Assembly (NCBI RefSeq): GCF_903853455.1
Contig: NZ_CAINTR010000049.1
Location: 1 to 64,000 of the forward strand
Reading direction: 5' to 3'
From: an uncultured Magnetospirillum sp.
GTDB lineage: Bacteria; Pseudomonadota; Alphaproteobacteria; Rhodospirillales; Magnetospirillaceae
DNA: 64,000 bases
Shown here piece after piece: positions 61,630 to 64,000 of the stretch; positions within the stretch are counted from its first letter, which is position 1, and the number at the start of each line of letters is the position of its first letter. The notes under the pieces were generated by a model, which saw only the letters and a program-made list of their open reading frames with translations, was not told the origin of the DNA and made no database searches. Made by a program: the position numbers and the translations under genes.

Positions 61630-62073
61630 ATGCTGATCGACGGCTTCAATTCCGACGGTGTGGTCACCGTCAACCGGGTGGTGTTGCGTCAGGGCTACAC
61701 CGTCGACGACCTGGAAGAGCGGGTGGCGCTGCTGTGCGAGAACGTCAAGACCTGGCATTCGGAGACCGGCTTCGTCGGCGGCTTCGTCGGCCTCAATTCG
61801 GGAATGATCTCCAACGAGGGCTCGACCGTGGGCCAGCCGGTGGCTTCGCCCATGGCCGGCCGCGAAGCGCTGATCGTCACCTTCTGGCGCAGCTTCGAGG
61901 AACACGAGCAGTCCCATCGCAGCCCGACCTTCCAGCCGCTGTTCGAAAGTGTCATCGAACTATGTGAGAACGGTAATGAAGAGATCGCCTATACCATGCT
62001 GTGGCAGGGCAAGGCCTACGGTCCCGACGAGGCCAAGGCGGCCCAGCGCGCCAAGACCAGCCACGCCCCCTAG
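61630..62073 (+). CDS. Unknown protein, possible ABM-like dimeric alpha/beta barrel
   Basis: Protein of 147 residues with no signal peptide or helix. Residues 75-130 ([33 protein letters not shown]) resemble antibiotic-biosynthesis-monooxygenase folds, with a Trp and several His. The first half contains Gly-rich [19 protein letters not shown]. No firm family. GGGAGG upstream of ATG 61630. Its stop overlaps the HMG-CoA lyase stop by 4 nt, tail to tail. Confidence 0.65.
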   Translation: MLIDGFNSDGVVTVNRVVLRQGYTVDDLEERVALLCENVKTWHSETGFVGGFVGLNSGMISNEGSTVGQPVASPMAGREALIVTFWRSFEEHEQSHRSPTFQPLFESVIELCENGNEEIAYTMLWQGKAYGPDEAKAAQRAKTSHAP

Positions 62074-62972
62074 GCCGCGCCCCCCTTGGCGCGGGCGACC
62101 TTGGAGCCGGTGGGGCGGCCCAGCGCGGCCGAGATGAAATTTCCGGCCGCGATCAGGCGGTCGAGGTCGATGCCGGTCTCCAGTCCCAGCCCGTTCAGCA
62201 TGTAGAGCACGTCCTCCGACGCGGCGTTGCCCGAGGCCCCCTTGGCATAGGGGCAGCCGCCCAGCCCGGCCACCGAGGCATCCACCACCGCCACGCCCTT
62301 TTCCAGCGCCGCCAGCAGATTGGCCAGGGCCTGGCCGTAGGTGTCGTGGAAATGGGCGGCCAGCATCTCCACCGGCAGCCGCCGCGCCACCGCCGCGATC
62401 AGGGTCTGGACCTGGGCGGGGGTGCCGGTGCCGATGGTGTCGCCCAGCGAAATCTCGTAGCAGCCCATGGTGGCCAGCCGGCCGGCGACCTCGACCACCG
62501 CCGCGGGCGCGATGGCGCCCTCGTAGGGGCAGCCCAGCACGCAGGAGACATAGCCCCGCACCCGCAATCCCTCGGCGCGGGCCTTCTCCACCACCGGGGC
62601 GAAGCGCTCCAGGCTTTCGGCGATGGAGCAGTTGATGTTCTTGCGCGAGAAGGTCTCGGAGGCGGCGGCGAACACCGCCACCTCGCCGGCCTTGGCGGCC
62701 AGCGCCGCCTCCAGGCCCTGCATGTTGGGCGTCAGTACCGGATAGGACACGCCGGGCTTGCGGGTGATGGCGGCCATCACCTCCGCGGTGGCGGCCATCT
62801 GCGGCACCCATTTGGGGCTGACGAAGCTGCCCGATTCGATCACCGGCAGGCCGGCGGCGGTCAGGCGGTCGATCAGCGCCACCTTGACCTCCACCGACAC
62901 CGGCTTGGCCTCGTTCTGGAGGCCGTCGCGGGGGCCGACCTCGACCAGCTTGATACGCTTGGGCAGTCTCAT
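62070..62972 (-). CDS. mvaB: Hydroxymethylglutaryl-CoA lyase
   Basis: TIM-barrel lyase of 300 residues that splits HMG-CoA to acetoacetate and acetyl-CoA, the last step of leucine breakdown. [10 protein letters not shown] (about 12-21) carries catalytic Arg and Asp; [17 protein letters not shown] (about 233-249) contains the catalytic Cys loop and metal-binding His lies in [12 protein letters not shown] 62972 with GAGGAT upstream. It follows the carboxylase alpha subunit gene on the same strand across repeat R5, a usual liu/mcc arrangement. Confidence 0.95.
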   Translation of the reverse strand: MRLPKRIKLVEVGPRDGLQNEAKPVSVEVKVALIDRLTAAGLPVIESGSFVSPKWVPQMAATAEVMAAITRKPGVSYPVLTPNMQGLEAALAAKAGEVAVFAAASETFSRKNINCSIAESLERFAPVVEKARAEGLRVRGYVSCVLGCPYEGAIAPAAVVEVAGRLATMGCYEISLGDTIGTGTPAQVQTLIAAVARRLPVEMLAAHFHDTYGQALANLLAALEKGVAVVDASVAGLGGCPYAKGASGNAASEDVLYMLNGLGLETGIDLDRLIAAGNFISAALGRPTGSKVARAKGGAA

Positions 62973-62990
62973 GGCGGTATCCTCGGCTCG

Positions 62991-63090
62991 GCCCCCCCAC
63001 CTCAACCCTCCCCACCAAGGGGAGGGGGTAAAAGGAGAGGCGCCATCGTTTTCTTCTCCCTCCCCCCGGTGGGGAGGGCCGGGGTGGGGG
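62991..63090. repeat. GC-rich intergenic inverted-repeat element R5
   Basis: Element of about 100 bp between the carboxylase gene and mvaB. Outer arms GCCCCCCCACCTCAACCCTC and its near-complement, with terminal hairpins CCCTCCCCACCAAGGGGAGGG and CCCTCCCCCCGGTGGGGAGG. Built like R1-R4 but different in sequence. It ends directly at the stop codon of the carboxylase gene. Confidence 0.7.
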
Positions 63091-64000
63091 CTACTGCGCC
63101 GCCTCGAACACCAGCAGATCGGCGCCCTCGGCCACCGGATCGCCGACCCGGTAGAGAATCTCCGCCACCGTGCCGTCGGCGGGGGCCTTGATGGTGTGTT
63201 CCATCTTCATGGCCTCGACCACGATCAGCGGCTGGCCGCCGGTGACGGTATCGCCGGGCTTGACCAGCACCTGCACCACGGTGCCGGGCATGGGCGCCGC
63301 CAGTCTGCCGTCACCGGCATCGCGGTCGGCGGCCTTGGCCGAGGGGTCGTCCAGCTTGATCCGCCAGGTCTGGCCGTCGTGCAGAACCGTGATGTCGAGA
63401 CCGCTTTGCACCACCGTGGCGGTGCGGCGTTCGCCGCCGATCTCGGCGGTCAGGGTGCGGCCGGCCAGGGTGGCGCGCCGGGCGGAAAGCGGGCCGCCGG
63501 GCAGGTCCAGCCGCCAGCCGTCCCGCACGAAATGCACCGTCACCGGGCAGGATTCCGCACCATCCATGAAGCGGAAGTCGTGGTGGTTGTCATCGTTGAG
63601 GCGCCAGCCATTGGTCTGATGCCAGGGGGAATGGGGATCGCCCGAGCGGGTGGCGGCGCGGGCCGCTTCCTCGTCGCGCCACAGCAGCAGCGCCAGGGCG
63701 GCGAAGGCCAGCCCCAAGGCCGGCACCGGCACCGGCGGCGGCAGCAGGTCGGCGCGGTGGCGCTCGATGAAGCCGGTGTCGATCTCGCCGGCGGCGAAGG
63801 CGGCATGGCCGGCGATGGCGCCCAGGAAGCCGATATTGGTGGTGACGCCGGCCACGTGGTAGTCGGCCAGGGCGCGGCGCAGGCGGCGCAGGGCGGCGTC
63901 GCGGTCCTCGTCCCACACGATCAGCTTGGCGATCATGGGGTCGTAGAACATGGAGACCTCGTCGCCCTGGCGCACCCCGGTATCCACCCGCACATGGCGG
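63091..64000 (-). CDS. mccA: Biotin-carrying acyl-CoA carboxylase alpha subunit, C-terminal part (probably methylcrotonyl-CoA carboxylase)
   Basis: Partial: the gene continues past the right edge, and about 303 C-terminal residues are visible. The start is the end of the biotin carboxylase domain ([25 protein letters not shown] is the standard end region; only [19 protein letters not shown] is quoted). A linker/BT domain follows, and the C-terminal biotinyl domain has the lipoyl-like motif EAMKMEH with the biotinylated Lys about 38 residues from the end. Propionyl- or geranyl-CoA carboxylase is possible, but the mvaB neighbour favours methylcrotonyl-CoA carboxylase in leucine catabolism. Confidence 0.88.
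   Translation of the reverse strand, partial: RHVRVDTGVRQGDEVSMFYDPMIAKLIVWDEDRDAALRRLRRALADYHVAGVTTNIGFLGAIAGHAAFAAGEIDTGFIERHRADLLPPPVPVPALGLAFAALALLLWRDEEAARAATRSGDPHSPWHQTNGWRLNDDNHHDFRFMDGAESCPVTVHFVRDGWRLDLPGGPLSARRATLAGRTLTAEIGGERRTATVVQSGLDITVLHDGQTWRIKLDDPSAKAADRDAGDGRLAAPMPGTVVQVLVKPGDTVTGGQPLIVVEAMKMEHTIKAPADGTVAEILYRVGDPVAEGADLLVFEAAQ

Overview
The window is GC-rich, densely packed bacterial chromosome. Gene content and style suggest an alphaproteobacterium of the Rhodospirillales, most likely Magnetospirillum or a close relative. This rests on the aerobic benzoyl-CoA (box) pathway with a BoxR-type regulator, a sox cluster without soxCD, ccmCDEFGHI, a SUV3-like helicase, P19/cupredoxin iron genes and many ATGA/GTGA gene overlaps. 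The taxon is inferred from gene content only. I see no tRNA, rRNA, CRISPR array, IS element or prophage. The first 120 bases are a pure C run and look like padding or an assembly artefact.

Layout, left to right. (1) 172-2638, minus strand: a three-gene unit of a small IsdG/ABM-like monooxygenase, a B12-binding protein with the CarH-type W-x9-EH motif, and a soluble histidine kinase overlapping it by ATGA. (2) 2993-4731: a diguanylate cyclase, a GNAT acetyltransferase and a candidate 26-residue membrane peptide. (3) 4846-8746: an Ftr-like iron locus (cupredoxin, P19, OprB-like porin, polyferredoxin) around a divergent promoter with two Fur-box-like palindromes; no FTR1 permease is present and the porin has an apparent frameshift in its signal peptide. 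(4) 8789-12924: SUV3-like helicase, RutE-type nitroreductase and a degenerate polysaccharide deacetylase. (5) 13009-22699: the box cluster (boxR, a DUF4863/PnbB-like gene, an alpha/beta hydrolase, boxD, boxC, boxB, boxA, thioesterase, PaaG-like crotonase), with TGCA-N6-TGCA palindromes at the three promoter gaps. (6) 22753-26414: large indolepyruvate-oxidoreductase-like IorA/IorB. (7) 26615-29241: an isoquinoline-oxidoreductase-like molybdenum hydroxylase pair.

(8) 29575-34951: cytochrome c maturation genes ccmC to ccmI. (9) 34963-39286: gpsA, a lipoprotein, ihfB, a LapA-domain protein, pyrF, trpF, a DUF2934 protein and phhB. (10) 39367-43902: a zincin-like metalloprotease, a Lon-like protease, SoxW and an orphan periplasmic binding protein, almost all translationally coupled. 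(11) 43864-48437, minus strand: soxXYZAB followed by a CcdA/SoxV transporter. (12) 48510-52377: an unknown membrane protein, a dCache histidine kinase, ribosomal protein L33 (too short for many gene finders) and a second diguanylate cyclase. (13) 52434-59318: an S41 protease, then fliK-flgD-flgE for the flagellar hook. (14) 59501-64000: a small membrane protein, a CinA-like domain protein, a GNAT-Nudix fusion, an unknown ABM-like protein, HMG-CoA lyase, and the C-terminal part of a biotin-dependent acyl-CoA carboxylase that runs off the right edge.

How it fits together: region 5 opens benzoyl-CoA aerobically through an epoxide and feeds beta-oxidation. Regions 8 and 11 belong together, because SoxA and SoxX are c-type cytochromes matured by Ccm and the thiol reduction chain (CcdA/SoxV, SoxW, CcmG) serves both. 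A family of about 100-130 bp GC-rich inverted-repeat elements sits at gene borders in at least five places and in some of them supplies a stop codon or a ribosome binding site.
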